A stretch of DNA of 34,650 nt from Clostridium sp. CAG:221. GTDB taxonomy: Bacteria; Bacillota; Clostridia; Clostridiales; Clostridiaceae. The stretch covers positions 2,125-36,774 of the forward strand of contig FR883410.1 of assembly GCA_000435835.1 (NCBI GenBank). The letters are read 5' to 3'. The position numbers were made by a program, and so were the translations under genes. This document shows, one piece after another, positions 15,305 to 23,061 of this stretch (the first letter of the stretch is position 1; every line of letters begins with the position of its first letter). The notes below the pieces were generated by a model, which was not told where the DNA came from, did not search any database, and worked only from the letters and a program-made list of their open reading frames with translations.

Positions 15305-16066
15305 CTATTGTCTATCTAAAAACTCTCTTGTAAGTGCCTTATATGCATCAGCACCTTTACACTTTTCATCATACAGCATTATAGGCAGGCCAAAACTTGG
15401 TGCTTCTGCTAATCTAATATTTCTTGTAATTGTAGATTTGTATACTTTGTCCTTAAAGAAATTCTTAACTTCAGAATACACTTCATTACTTAAATTAGTC
15501 CTATAATCATACATAGTCATTAATACGCCTTCTATATATAAATCTGGATTTAGGGACTTCTTAATAAGCCCTATGGTATTCATTAACTGACCAACACCTT
15601 CTAAAGCATAGAATTCACATTGTATTGGTATTAAAACTGAATGTACAGCTGTTAAAGCATTTATAGTTAAAAATCCTAATGACGGTGGACAATCTATAAA
15701 GATATAATCATATTGATCCTCTACCATTTTTATTTGCTCTAATAGTATTGTTTCTCTATTTTCTTTATTTATTATTTCAACTTCAGCTCCAGCTAGTTCC
15801 ATAGTAGATGGTGCTATGTATAAGTTTTGTATTAATTCACTTTTTAATATAACATCCTTTAAAGGTACATCTGCTGTTAAAACATCATACATGGAAAATT
15901 GTAGATTTTTCTTATCTAAACCTAATCCACTTGTAGTATTTCCCTGGGGATCTATATCAATTGTTAATACTTTATATCCTTCCATAGCTAAACATGCACA
16001 TAAATTAATATTTGTTGTAGTTTTTCCTACTCCGCCTTTTTGATTAAAAATACATATCTTCTTCAT
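15305..16066 (-). CDS. parA: Chromosome-partitioning ATPase ParA (Soj)
   Basis: A 253-residue deviant-Walker ATPase. KGGVGKTTTN (residues 10-19) carries the signature second Lys, with switch I DIDPQGNTT and Walker B FIDCPPSLG. It lacks an N-terminal HTH, as in chromosomal Soj types. It cycles between DNA-bound dimer and monomer, driven by ParB, and in Bacillus also acts on DnaA. RBS AGGGAG lies 4 nt before ATG. First gene of parA-parB-(DUF4446); one parS lies 102-117 nt upstream, the other after parB. Confidence 0.96.
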   Translation of the reverse strand: MKKICIFNQKGGVGKTTTNINLCACLAMEGYKVLTIDIDPQGNTTSGLGLDKKNLQFSMYDVLTADVPLKDVILKSELIQNLYIAPSTMELAGAEVEIINKENRETILLEQIKMVEDQYDYIFIDCPPSLGFLTINALTAVHSVLIPIQCEFYALEGVGQLMNTIGLIKKSLNPDLYIEGVLMTMYDYRTNLSNEVYSEVKNFFKDKVYKSTITRNIRLAEAPSFGLPIMLYDEKCKGADAYKALTREFLDRQ

Positions 16067-16167
16067 AAAACTCCCTAATTCTTGGGATTAATCCCCCCTC
16101 TCCTCTTTATATTATATATAGTTTTTTTACATAATAAAAGTACAGACAATATAAAATTTTGGTTAAT
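16067..16167 (-). promoter_or_regulatory. parA promoter region with a 12-bp palindrome
   Basis: A consensus -10 TATAAT (- strand, 16111-16116) lies about 45 nt before parA, with no good -35. Between it and the Shine-Dalgarno is the perfect palindrome GGGATTAATCCC (16084-16095), extended by a run of Gs on the - strand, which could be an operator or a leader hairpin. Promoter call is tentative. Confidence 0.4.
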
Positions 16168-16183
16168 TGTTTCACGTGAAACA
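16168..16183. promoter_or_regulatory. parS: parS site 2
   Basis: A perfect TGTTTCACGTGAAACA, extended to a 20-bp palindrome by flanking AT/AT. It lies upstream of parA. Confidence 0.97.
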
Positions 16184-16188
16184 ATCAC

Positions 16189-16211
16189 AAATAGATTTGT
16201 AAAATCTATTT
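16189..16211. repeat. Perfect 10-bp hairpin next to parS
   Basis: AAATAGATTT (16189-16198) and AAATCTATTT (16202-16211) are exact inverted repeats around GTA, 5 bp from parS site 2. No T-run follows on either strand, so it does not look like a terminator. Confidence 0.6.
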
Positions 16212-16218
16212 GGAAATT

Positions 16219-16339
16219 ATGAATGATGAATTACGAATTATGAATTAATGTCGAAACTCAAAGAGTTTCAGAAAAATAAAATTTATTATAAACTCTGTGA
16301 GTTTATTCCTAAATTCATCATTCATCACTCATCATTCAT
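16219..16339. repeat. Palindromic intergenic element with two inner hairpins
   Basis: Outer arms 16219-16246 and 16312-16339 are 28-bp inverted repeats matching at 24 positions, built on repeated ATGAATGATGAATT-like words. Inside are two short hairpins with the same stem: GAAACTC-AAA-GAGTTTC (16253-16269) and TAAACTC-TGT-GAGTTTA (16289-16305). The whole could fold as a three-way, clover-like RNA or DNA structure. It has no coding potential. It resembles the small palindromic repeats or MITE-like elements found between genes in clostridia; family membership cannot be proven here. It sits between parS site 2 and the noc terminator. Confidence 0.7.
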
Positions 16340-16358
16340 CATTATCTAAGTTCTTCAT

Positions 16359-16390
16359 AAAAAAATGGACACGTTAGTGTCCATTTTTTT
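16359..16390 (-). terminator. Intrinsic terminator of noc
   Basis: A 14-bp perfect stem (core ATGGACAC / GTGTCCAT) with a GTTA loop overlaps the noc stop codon and provides seven Ts on the - strand. Confidence 0.93.
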
Positions 16391-17168
16391 ATTGATTTTT
16401 AGGTATAGAAACTGTTATTTCTATGCACTCTTCTTTTTCCTGCAACTTATATTCTGCTGGAATATTAAATTTACCTAATACTTGTTTAATTGTATTTACA
16501 TAAAGTTTACCTGAAAGAACACCTTTTCCTTTTTTTCTTTTCTTCATTTCTTCCCCAGCAATCTTTAATAATTCTAAATTTATAAGCTCTTCTGTCTTCT
16601 TTACATTTAATGAATTCTTAATTGCCTTTTTAATAATCTTCAATTGAAGTTCTTCCGTTGGAAGACTAAGTAAAGCTCTAGCATGTCTTTCTGTTAAGCT
16701 ATTTTCAAGACAAATTAATCTAACCTTTGAGCTTAACTTAAGCAATCTCATCTTATTAGCTATAGTTGATTGCTTTTTCCCCATTCTTTTAGCTAATTCA
16801 TCTTGTGTAAAATTATGTTCATTAATTAAATTATAATACGCTTCAGCCTCTTCAATAAAATTCAAATCTTCTCTTTGAAGATTTTCTAATAAAGCTATTT
16901 CAGCAGACTGCGTATCAGTTATTTCTATTATGTTACAAGGTACAGATTCTAAATTAGCCATTCTTGCAGCTCTCCATCTTCTTTCACCTGCTACTAATTC
17001 AAACTTATCTCCAATTTTTCTTACTGTGATAGGTTGTATTATTCCATGACTTTGAATCGATTGTGATAATTCTTCTAATGCTTCTTCATTAAAAAACTTT
17101 CTTGGCTGATATGCATTAGGAAATATATTATGTACATTTATATTTACTATTTCTTTCTTTATATCCAT
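16389..17168 (-). CDS. noc: Nucleoid occlusion protein Noc (ParB paralogue)
   Basis: A 259-residue ParB-family protein between rsmG and parA, the Firmicute position of noc. Seen: PNAYQPRKFF and AGERRWRAARMAN (CTP-binding), ENLQREDLNFIEEA, HTH FTQDELAKRMGKKQSTIANK, and LTERHARALLSL. The four positions that switch DNA specificity read Gln, Lys, Lys, Arg, the Noc-site set rather than the parS set. The N-terminus begins MDIKKEIVNINVHNIFPN, so the extra ~30 residues of Bacillus Noc, including its amphipathic membrane-binding helix, are absent. The frame could open three codons earlier at a TTG; this adds nothing of note. RBS is a weak G-run 9 nt before ATG. Ends in a strong terminator. Confidence 0.92.
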   Translation of the reverse strand: MDIKKEIVNINVHNIFPNAYQPRKFFNEEALEELSQSIQSHGIIQPITVRKIGDKFELVAGERRWRAARMANLESVPCNIIEITDTQSAEIALLENLQREDLNFIEEAEAYYNLINEHNFTQDELAKRMGKKQSTIANKMRLLKLSSKVRLICLENSLTERHARALLSLPTEELQLKIIKKAIKNSLNVKKTEELINLELLKIAGEEMKKRKKGKGVLSGKLYVNTIKQVLGKFNIPAEYKLQEKEECIEITVSIPKNQ

Positions 17169-17222
17169 TATGACCAACCCCCATAATTTATTAACCTTTT
17201 TATATTATTGGTATAAATATTA

Positions 17223-17259
17223 TTCTATAGCGCTTTCTAAAAAAGAAAGTGCTATAGAA
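17223..17259 (-). terminator. Hairpin after rsmG, possible weak terminator
   Basis: A 16-bp inverted repeat (17223-17238 with 17244-17259; core CTATAGCGCTTTCT) has one A-C mismatch on the - strand. It follows rsmG by 14 nt, before noc. There is no proper T-run after it on the - strand, so partial termination or mRNA 3' protection is as likely. Confidence 0.45.
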
Positions 17260-17272
17260 TTTATAAAACATT

Positions 17273-17992
17273 TTACTTTAATGGATTTTTATTTACAGTT
17301 CCTGCTTTTCTAGGGTACTTTTTATTGCATTCCTTAACTTTTAATACTTCAACTATATTATGTCTTAAATCTGTTCCTTCGATAGATACTTCTATTATAT
17401 TTTTAAGTTCTCCACCTAATATTTTAATAGCTGCTTTTCCATTTTCTAATTCTTCTTCTATAGCTGGTCCCTTTAAAGCAACAAAGTGCCCATTTTTCTT
17501 TACATATGGTAAGCAAAATTCTGATAATACAGCCATATTTGCTACTGCTCTAGAAGTAGCCACATCAAATTTTTCTCTAAGCTCTGGATTTCTTGCTCCA
17601 TCTTCTGCTCTTGAGTGAATTGTTGTAACATTAGTTAATCCTAACTCTTTAACCACAAGATTTAAAAAGTTAATTCTCTTATTTAATGAATCTAAAAGAG
17701 TTATTTTTGCAGTTGGATGCATGATAGCTATAGGCATTCCTGGGAAACCAGCCCCTGTACCTACATCTATTATCGTATGAGCTTCTGCTATGGCTTTAGA
17801 CTTAAATGCCTTTATACAATCAACGAAATGCTTTTTAATAAATTCTTCATCTTCTGTTATAGCTGTTAAATTTATTTTTTCATTCCATTCTTGAACAAGT
17901 CTCATATATTTAATAAATTGCTCATATTGCTTTTCACTTAATTCAAGATTTACATCATTGGCTGCTGTTTTTAATTCTTCAAAAAATCTCAT
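17273..17992 (-). CDS. rsmG: 16S rRNA (guanine527-N7)-methyltransferase RsmG
   Basis: A 239-residue SAM-dependent enzyme that methylates G527 of 16S rRNA; loss gives low-level streptomycin resistance. Seen: NLTAITEDEEFIKKHFVDC, the SAM motif IDVGTGAGFPGMPIAI, LLDSLNKRINFL, and TSRAVANMAVLSEFCLPYVK. Length is normal. RBS AAGGAGG precedes ATG by 7 nt. Its ATG is 1 nt past the mnmG stop, so translation is probably coupled. Confidence 0.97.
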   Translation of the reverse strand: MRFFEELKTAANDVNLELSEKQYEQFIKYMRLVQEWNEKINLTAITEDEEFIKKHFVDCIKAFKSKAIAEAHTIIDVGTGAGFPGMPIAIMHPTAKITLLDSLNKRINFLNLVVKELGLTNVTTIHSRAEDGARNPELREKFDVATSRAVANMAVLSEFCLPYVKKNGHFVALKGPAIEEELENGKAAIKILGGELKNIIEVSIEGTDLRHNIVEVLKVKECNKKYPRKAGTVNKNPLK

Positions 17993-17993
17993 A

Positions 17994-19895
17994 TTAGTCC
18001 TCCTTATTTTTCTTTTTGCTTTGATTTTCTAAGTAAATTACTAAAACTGAAATATCAGCTGGAGAAACTCCTGAGATTCTTGAAGCTTGCCCTAAACTTA
18101 CTGGTCTTATCTTTTCTAATTTTTGAATAGCTTCTATTCTAAGACCCTTAACATCATTGTAATTTATATCTTCAGGCAATAATTTTTTCTCAAATTTTCT
18201 AAATTGATTTACTTGAATCATTTGTGCTTCTATATATCCTTCATACTTAGAAATAATATTCATTTGTTCACCAATATCTTCTTTAAGCTCTGGTCTTTCT
18301 GGATCTAATGGTGCTAGTGAGAAGTAATCAACTTCTGGTCTCTTAATTAATTCATACATACTTATTGGCTTTTTAAGTTCTGCAGAACCTAAGCTTACTA
18401 AAAATTCATTAACTTCTTTCTTATTTGTTATTTGTAAGTTTTTAAGTCTTTCTATTTCATTTTCAACAGCTGTTTTTCTTTCTTGGAATCTTTCATATCT
18501 AGCATCTGAAACTAATCCTACAGATCTTCCGATTTCAGTTAATCTAAAGTCAGCATTATCTTGTCTTAAAATTAATCTATATTCAGCTCTTGAAGTCATC
18601 ATTCTATATGGTTCATTAGTTCCTTTAGTTACTAAGTCATCAATTAAAACTCCTGTATATCCATCAGAACGAGTTAAAATCATTGGATCTTTTCCTTGAA
18701 CCTTAAGTGCAGCATTTACCCCTGCAACTAAACCTTGTGCAGCTGCCTCTTCATATCCTGAACTTCCATTTAATTGTCCAGCTCCATATAATCCACTTAT
18801 TGTTTTAAATTCTAATGTAGATTTAAGTTGTGTTGGATCTATTGAATCATATTCAATGGCATATGCTGTTCTCATTATTTCAACATTTTCTAATCCTTCT
18901 AATGTTCTATACATTTGAATCTGTACTTCTTCTGGTAATGATGATGACATACCAGCTACATACATTTCTAATGTATCTTCTCCTTCTGGTTCAATAAATA
19001 TTTGATGTCTATTCTTATCTGGGAACTTCATTACCTTATCTTCTATAGATGGGCAATATCTTGGGCCTACCCCCTCAATAGCTCCATTATACATAGGTGA
19101 TCTATCAATATTATCTCTTATTATATTATGAGTTTCTTCATTTGTATAAGTTAGCCAACAAGATACTTGTGGTCTATCCACATTATCATGCATAAATGAA
19201 AATGGCACAATTTTATCATCACCTGGTTGTTCTACCATTTTAGAAAAATCAATAGATCTCATATTAACTCTTGCTGGAGTTCCAGTTTTAAATCTTCTTG
19301 TAGAAATTCCTAAATCCATTAAACTTTGTGTTAATTCATTGGCTGCTGCTAATCCATTTGGTCCACTATTATATGTAGTTTCACCGATAATTATCTTAGC
19401 TCTTAAATATGTTCCTGTAGTAAGTACTACTGCCTTGCATTTGAAGAAGGCACCATTTCTAGTTAAGACACCAACTACTTTTCCATCTTCAACTTCAATA
19501 TCTATTACTTCTAACTGTCTTACATCTAAGTTTTCTTGATTTTCTAAGACAGATTTCATTCTTTCTTGATATTTCTTTCTATCAGCTTGTGCTCTTAAAG
19601 AGTGTACTGCTGGCCCCTTTGATGTATTAAGCATTCTTGATTGGATAAATGTATGATCGATGTTTATCCCCATTTCTCCACCTAAAGCATCAACCTCTCT
19701 AACTAAGTGACCTTTAGCTGTTCCTCCTATGTTAGGATTACAAGGCATTAATCCTATAGAGTCTAAATTAATAGTACATACTAATGTTTTTAATCCCATT
19801 CTTGCTGAAGCAAGGGATGCTTCGCATCCTGCATGACCTGCTCCAACAACAATTACATCATATTCTCCTGCATCATATTTGTATTTGTGTTTCAT
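17994..19895 (-). CDS. mnmG: tRNA uridine 5-carboxymethylaminomethyl modification enzyme MnmG (GidA)
   Basis: A 633-residue FAD enzyme that, with MnmE, installs the cmnm5 group on wobble U34 of several tRNAs. Seen: the FAD-binding VVGAGHAGCEASLASARMG, the conserved MPCNPNIGGTAKGHLVREVDALGG, the GPRYCPSIEDK segment with the catalytic-region Cys, and MTSRAEYRLILRQDNAD. The C-terminal helical MnmE-binding domain ends ISGVSPADISVLVIYL. Full length. RBS AGGAG lies 10 nt before ATG. Middle gene of mnmE-mnmG-rsmG, the usual co-occurrence of the two partners. Confidence 0.98.
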   Translation of the reverse strand: MKHKYKYDAGEYDVIVVGAGHAGCEASLASARMGLKTLVCTINLDSIGLMPCNPNIGGTAKGHLVREVDALGGEMGINIDHTFIQSRMLNTSKGPAVHSLRAQADRKKYQERMKSVLENQENLDVRQLEVIDIEVEDGKVVGVLTRNGAFFKCKAVVLTTGTYLRAKIIIGETTYNSGPNGLAAANELTQSLMDLGISTRRFKTGTPARVNMRSIDFSKMVEQPGDDKIVPFSFMHDNVDRPQVSCWLTYTNEETHNIIRDNIDRSPMYNGAIEGVGPRYCPSIEDKVMKFPDKNRHQIFIEPEGEDTLEMYVAGMSSSLPEEVQIQMYRTLEGLENVEIMRTAYAIEYDSIDPTQLKSTLEFKTISGLYGAGQLNGSSGYEEAAAQGLVAGVNAALKVQGKDPMILTRSDGYTGVLIDDLVTKGTNEPYRMMTSRAEYRLILRQDNADFRLTEIGRSVGLVSDARYERFQERKTAVENEIERLKNLQITNKKEVNEFLVSLGSAELKKPISMYELIKRPEVDYFSLAPLDPERPELKEDIGEQMNIISKYEGYIEAQMIQVNQFRKFEKKLLPEDINYNDVKGLRIEAIQKLEKIRPVSLGQASRISGVSPADISVLVIYLENQSKKKNKED

Positions 19896-19907
19896 TTCTT
19901 ATTTCTC

Positions 19908-21281
19908 CTACTTTCCTACACAGAAATCGCCAAAAATTTTATTAACCAAATCTTCTTCTAATTCATTACCTGTTATTTCGTTCAATGCTTTTAAAGAAGA
20001 CATTACATATATTGAAACTAAATCTAAGTATTCATTTCTTTGTACTCTTACTAATGCTTCTTCTGCATTTTCCAGTGCTCTTATTAAAGCCTGCTTATGT
20101 CTTGAATTAGAAATGATAAGACTTTCCGTTTCAATAGATCCGCTAAAGAATAAATCTTTTATATTTTGCTTTAGCTCATCTAATCCTATTTCTTCCTTGG
20201 CAGATATTCTGATTATATTTTCAAAATCTTTAATATATTTTTCATCAAGTTTTTGTTCTAGGTCAATTTTATTTAATATTAAAACTGTTTTCTTTCCTTT
20301 AACTTGCTCAATTATTTCCTTATCTTCATCACTTATTTCTCTTGATGAATCCATTACCAATAATATTAAGTCAGCTTCTTCTAACTTTTCTCTAGATCTT
20401 TCTACACCAATCTTTTCTACAACATCTTCTGTCTCTCTGATACCTGCTGTATCTATGATTTTTACTGGAACTCCATCTAAATTTATGTACTCTTCTATGA
20501 TATCTCTAGTTGTACCAGCTATATCAGTAACTATTGCTCTCTTTTCTCTAAGCAATGCATTTAATAAAGAAGACTTTCCTACATTAGGCTTACCTACAAT
20601 GGCTAAGCTTAATCCTTCTCTGATAATCTTACCTGCATCTGCTCCCTTAAGCAGCACTTTCATTTCTTCTATACCGCTCTTTAAGCTCTTTTCAACATTT
20701 TTAGGGATACTTGGATCTATTTCTTCATCATCCTCAGTAAAATCTACCGCAAATTCAACTAAAGCCATTACATTTAGCATATATTCTCTTAATTTATTTA
20801 TATGTCTTGATAAATATCCTGAACTTTGCATTAAGGCAGACTTCATAGATAAATCTGTCTTAGCCCTTATAAGATCCATAACAGCTTCTGCTTGTGATAA
20901 ATCAATTCTTCCATTTAAGAAAGCTCTCTTAGTAAACTCTCCTGGTTCTGCAATCCTTGCACCAGCTTTTATTATGCTTTCTAGAACCTTATTTGTTGAA
21001 ACTACTCCACCATGGCAGTTTATTTCAACTACATCTTCTGCTGTAAAGCTTCTAGGTCCTTTCATATAACTTATTATTACTTCATCTATAAGATCATCAC
21101 CATCATAAATATGTCCATATTTCATAGTGTATGATTTCATTTCTTTTATATCTGTTCCACTTTTAGCTCTAAATACCTTAGATACTATTTCTAACGCATT
21201 TTCACCTGAAACTCTTATTATTGCAATACCACCTTCACCAATAGGTGTGGCAATAGCACATATTGTATCAAAATCTCGCAT
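19908..21281 (-). CDS. mnmE: tRNA modification GTPase MnmE (TrmE)
   Basis: A 457-residue GTPase partner of MnmG. The N-terminal formyl-THF-binding domain (MRDFDTICAIATPIGEGGIAIIRVSG) is followed by a helical domain that encloses the G domain: G1 GKPNVGKSSL near 226, G2 IAGTTRD, G3 DTAG, G4 NKID. The C-terminus ends FCVGK, the conserved C-[IV]-G-K with the catalytic Cys. Potassium-activated in the family. RBS AAGGAGG precedes ATG. It has its own promoter after the jag terminator. Confidence 0.98.
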   Translation of the reverse strand: MRDFDTICAIATPIGEGGIAIIRVSGENALEIVSKVFRAKSGTDIKEMKSYTMKYGHIYDGDDLIDEVIISYMKGPRSFTAEDVVEINCHGGVVSTNKVLESIIKAGARIAEPGEFTKRAFLNGRIDLSQAEAVMDLIRAKTDLSMKSALMQSSGYLSRHINKLREYMLNVMALVEFAVDFTEDDEEIDPSIPKNVEKSLKSGIEEMKVLLKGADAGKIIREGLSLAIVGKPNVGKSSLLNALLREKRAIVTDIAGTTRDIIEEYINLDGVPVKIIDTAGIRETEDVVEKIGVERSREKLEEADLILLVMDSSREISDEDKEIIEQVKGKKTVLILNKIDLEQKLDEKYIKDFENIIRISAKEEIGLDELKQNIKDLFFSGSIETESLIISNSRHKQALIRALENAEEALVRVQRNEYLDLVSIYVMSSLKALNEITGNELEEDLVNKIFGDFCVGK

Positions 21282-21341
21282 TTATATATCCTCCTTAGAA
21301 TATATTTTATTAGTTATTATACCCTAAATTAGCTAATATTC

Positions 21342-21370
21342 ATTTTACAAGACTATTTTATATAAGTCAA
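21342..21370 (-). promoter_or_regulatory. Sigma-A promoter of mnmE-mnmG-rsmG
   Basis: On the - strand, -35 TTGACT (21365-21370), 17 nt, -10 TAAAAT (21342-21347). It lies between the jag terminator and the mnmE start. Confidence 0.8.
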
Positions 21371-21384
21371 AAAACAAAAAGTGA

Positions 21385-21411
21385 AAAAAGGTGTCATTTT
21401 GACACCTTTTT
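21385..21411 (-). terminator. Intrinsic terminator of jag (end of the rpmH-jag unit)
   Basis: A 12-bp perfect stem AAAAAGGTGTCA / TGACACCTTTTT with a 3-nt loop lies 3 nt past the jag stop, with a T-run on the - strand. Confidence 0.93.
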
Positions 21412-21414
21412 CCA

Positions 21415-22038
21415 CTATCTTTTAATACTTACAACTACTCTTCTAAATGGCTCTTCACCTTCACTATAAGTATTTATATCATTATAATCCTGTAAAGCAG
21501 AATGAATTATTCTTCTTTCATATGGATTCATTGGTTCTAATTTATAAGCTCTTCCAGATTTTCTAACCTTATATGCTGTCTTTTGTGCAACCTTTATTAA
21601 AGTTTCTTCTCTTTTCTGTCTATAATTCTCTGTATCTAAAGAAACTCTAATATATTCATCTTCATGGTTCTTATTAATAACTAAAGAAGTAAGATATTGC
21701 AATGAATCTAAGGTTTCCCCCCTATATCCAATAACTAATCCCATCTTATCACCACTGATATTGATAGATAGTACTCCCTTTTCTTCTTTAATATCTAATT
21801 TTGCATTTACTCCCATGGCTTCTAACACATCATGTAAAAATACCCTGACATCTTCTGCAGCATTTCTCTTAACAGTAACCTTGATTCTAGCTGGTTTTGC
21901 ACCTATAAGATTTAAAAAACCTCTACTGCCTTCATCAACTATTTCTACAGTTACTTTATCTTTATCAACTTTTAACTCCTTTAAAGCAGTTTCTAAAGCT
22001 TCATCAACAGTTCTACCATTGACTTCTATTGTTTTCAT
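21415..22038 (-). CDS. jag: RNA-binding protein Jag/KhpB
   Basis: A 207-residue protein with three domains: Jag-N (about 1-50, MKTIEVNGRTVDEALETALKELKV), a KH domain (about 60-140, including the G-Y-R-G-E-T-L loop in place of GxxG) and an R3H domain (about 145-205, with the R-x-x-x-H element in PYERRIIHSALQ). In Firmicutes KhpB pairs with KhpA to bind many RNAs, affecting cell elongation and virulence. It follows yidC by 28 nt, the conserved yidC-jag order. RBS AGGTGGTG precedes ATG. A strong terminator follows. Confidence 0.95.
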   Translation of the reverse strand: MKTIEVNGRTVDEALETALKELKVDKDKVTVEIVDEGSRGFLNLIGAKPARIKVTVKRNAAEDVRVFLHDVLEAMGVNAKLDIKEEKGVLSINISGDKMGLVIGYRGETLDSLQYLTSLVINKNHEDEYIRVSLDTENYRQKREETLIKVAQKTAYKVRKSGRAYKLEPMNPYERRIIHSALQDYNDINTYSEGEEPFRRVVVSIKR

Positions 22039-22066
22039 AGTCTATTCACCACCTATAAGTATTAAC

Positions 22067-22834
22067 TTATTTCTTTTTCTTTTTAGACTTTGGTGCATAT
22101 ACCTTTTTTTCTGCTTCTAGTTTAGCTTTTTCGTCAGCTTTTTTCTTAGCTGGCAAATAATTAATAAAATATGTTTGAACTAATTGAATAAGTCCTCCAA
22201 TTATCCAGTAAATAACTAGTATTGGTTGGAATTGAAGTGCCATGAAGCCCATCATACCTGCCATAACTATGTTCATTGTTCCCATGTTCATTGGGCTATC
22301 TTCTGAATTAGTAGACATTGACTTACTTAATAATAATGATGGTATATAAGTACTTAATGCAGCAAGTATACCAAGTATTATTGAAGTTACATTAAACATA
22401 CTTGTTGGCATAGCAAATACGTTATTTATGAATAAGAAAGATAAATCAGCACCATCTGTTGGCTGTATATTTCTAAATACATAATATAAAGCAAATAATA
22501 TAGGTAATGGTAATAATGCAGGAAGACATCCTCCAAACATACTTACATTATTTTCTTTCATTAGTTTTGAAGTCTCTAATTGCATTTTTTGAGGATCATT
22601 GGCATATTTTGCCTGAATTTTCTTTAATTCAGGTTGTATTTCCTGCATTTTTGCATTTGACTTAGTAGACTTAATATTTAGTGGTAAAATCAGCAATCTT
22701 ATTATTAATGTAAATATAAAAATTGCTAATACATAAGAAAGACCTTCCTTGTTTTCTGGTATCCCTAAAGATACTATAAAAGAATGTAACGCACTGAAGA
22801 TTGCAGTCATTCCATTAACTATAGCACTCCACAT
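22067..22834 (-). CDS. yidC: Membrane protein insertase YidC (SpoIIIJ/OxaA type)
   Basis: A 255-residue insertase with the five-helix core of the YidC/Oxa1/Alb3 family. The first core helix carries the groove Arg in FTLIIRLLILPLN. The cytoplasmic coiled-coil hairpin (KMQEIQPELKKIQAKYANDPQKMQLETSKLM) comes next, then helices around 110, 150 and 195-220, and a Lys-rich tail (KKKADEKAKLEAEKK... KSKKKKK) that can contact ribosomes. The N-terminus has no lipobox cysteine, unlike Bacillus SpoIIIJ. RBS AAGGAGG precedes ATG. It lies between yidD and jag. Confidence 0.96.
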   Translation of the reverse strand: MWSAIVNGMTAIFSALHSFIVSLGIPENKEGLSYVLAIFIFTLIIRLLILPLNIKSTKSNAKMQEIQPELKKIQAKYANDPQKMQLETSKLMKENNVSMFGGCLPALLPLPILFALYYVFRNIQPTDGADLSFLFINNVFAMPTSMFNVTSIILGILAALSTYIPSLLLSKSMSTNSEDSPMNMGTMNIVMAGMMGFMALQFQPILVIYWIIGGLIQLVQTYFINYLPAKKKADEKAKLEAEKKVYAPKSKKKKK

Positions 22835-22848
22835 TGAAAATAACCTCC

Positions 22849-23061
22849 TTATTTTACAGGATCATATCCCCCGTTTTTGTTAAAAGGATTACACCTTAAA
22901 ATTCTTTTGATAGCCATATAACTCCCCTTTATGGAGCCATATTTTTCTATGGCTTCCACAGCATATTGCGAACAAGATGGTACAAAAATACATCTAGCTG
23001 GCCTTGTGGGAGAGTAATATTTTTGATATAAATTTATTATTTGCAAAAGCACTTTTTTCAT
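22849..23061 (-). CDS. yidD: Membrane protein insertion efficiency factor YidD
   Basis: A 70-residue protein of the YidD (HlyA-like) family. Seen: the N-terminal hydrophobic/basic helix, YYSPTRPARCIFVPSCSQYAVEAI with two conserved cysteines, and the C-terminal RILRCNPFNKNGGYDPV. It acts with YidC at the inner face of the membrane. Its ATG overlaps the rnpA stop by 1 nt (TAATG), indicating translational coupling. Confidence 0.95.
   Translation of the reverse strand: MKKVLLQIINLYQKYYSPTRPARCIFVPSCSQYAVEAIEKYGSIKGSYMAIKRILRCNPFNKNGGYDPVK

Noticed and set aside
14613..15506. A 297-codon + strand frame opposite parB and parA
   Set aside because: It crosses two conserved genes on the other strand and has no recognisable domain.
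16219..16339. CRISPR-like array from the repeated ATGAATGATGAATT words
   Set aside because: The words form two inverted arms, without regular spacing, unique spacers or cas genes.
19879..21069. A 396-codon + strand frame opposite mnmE
   Set aside because: It is Ser/Leu/Phe-rich shadow sequence over a fully conserved mnmE, without a ribosome-binding site.
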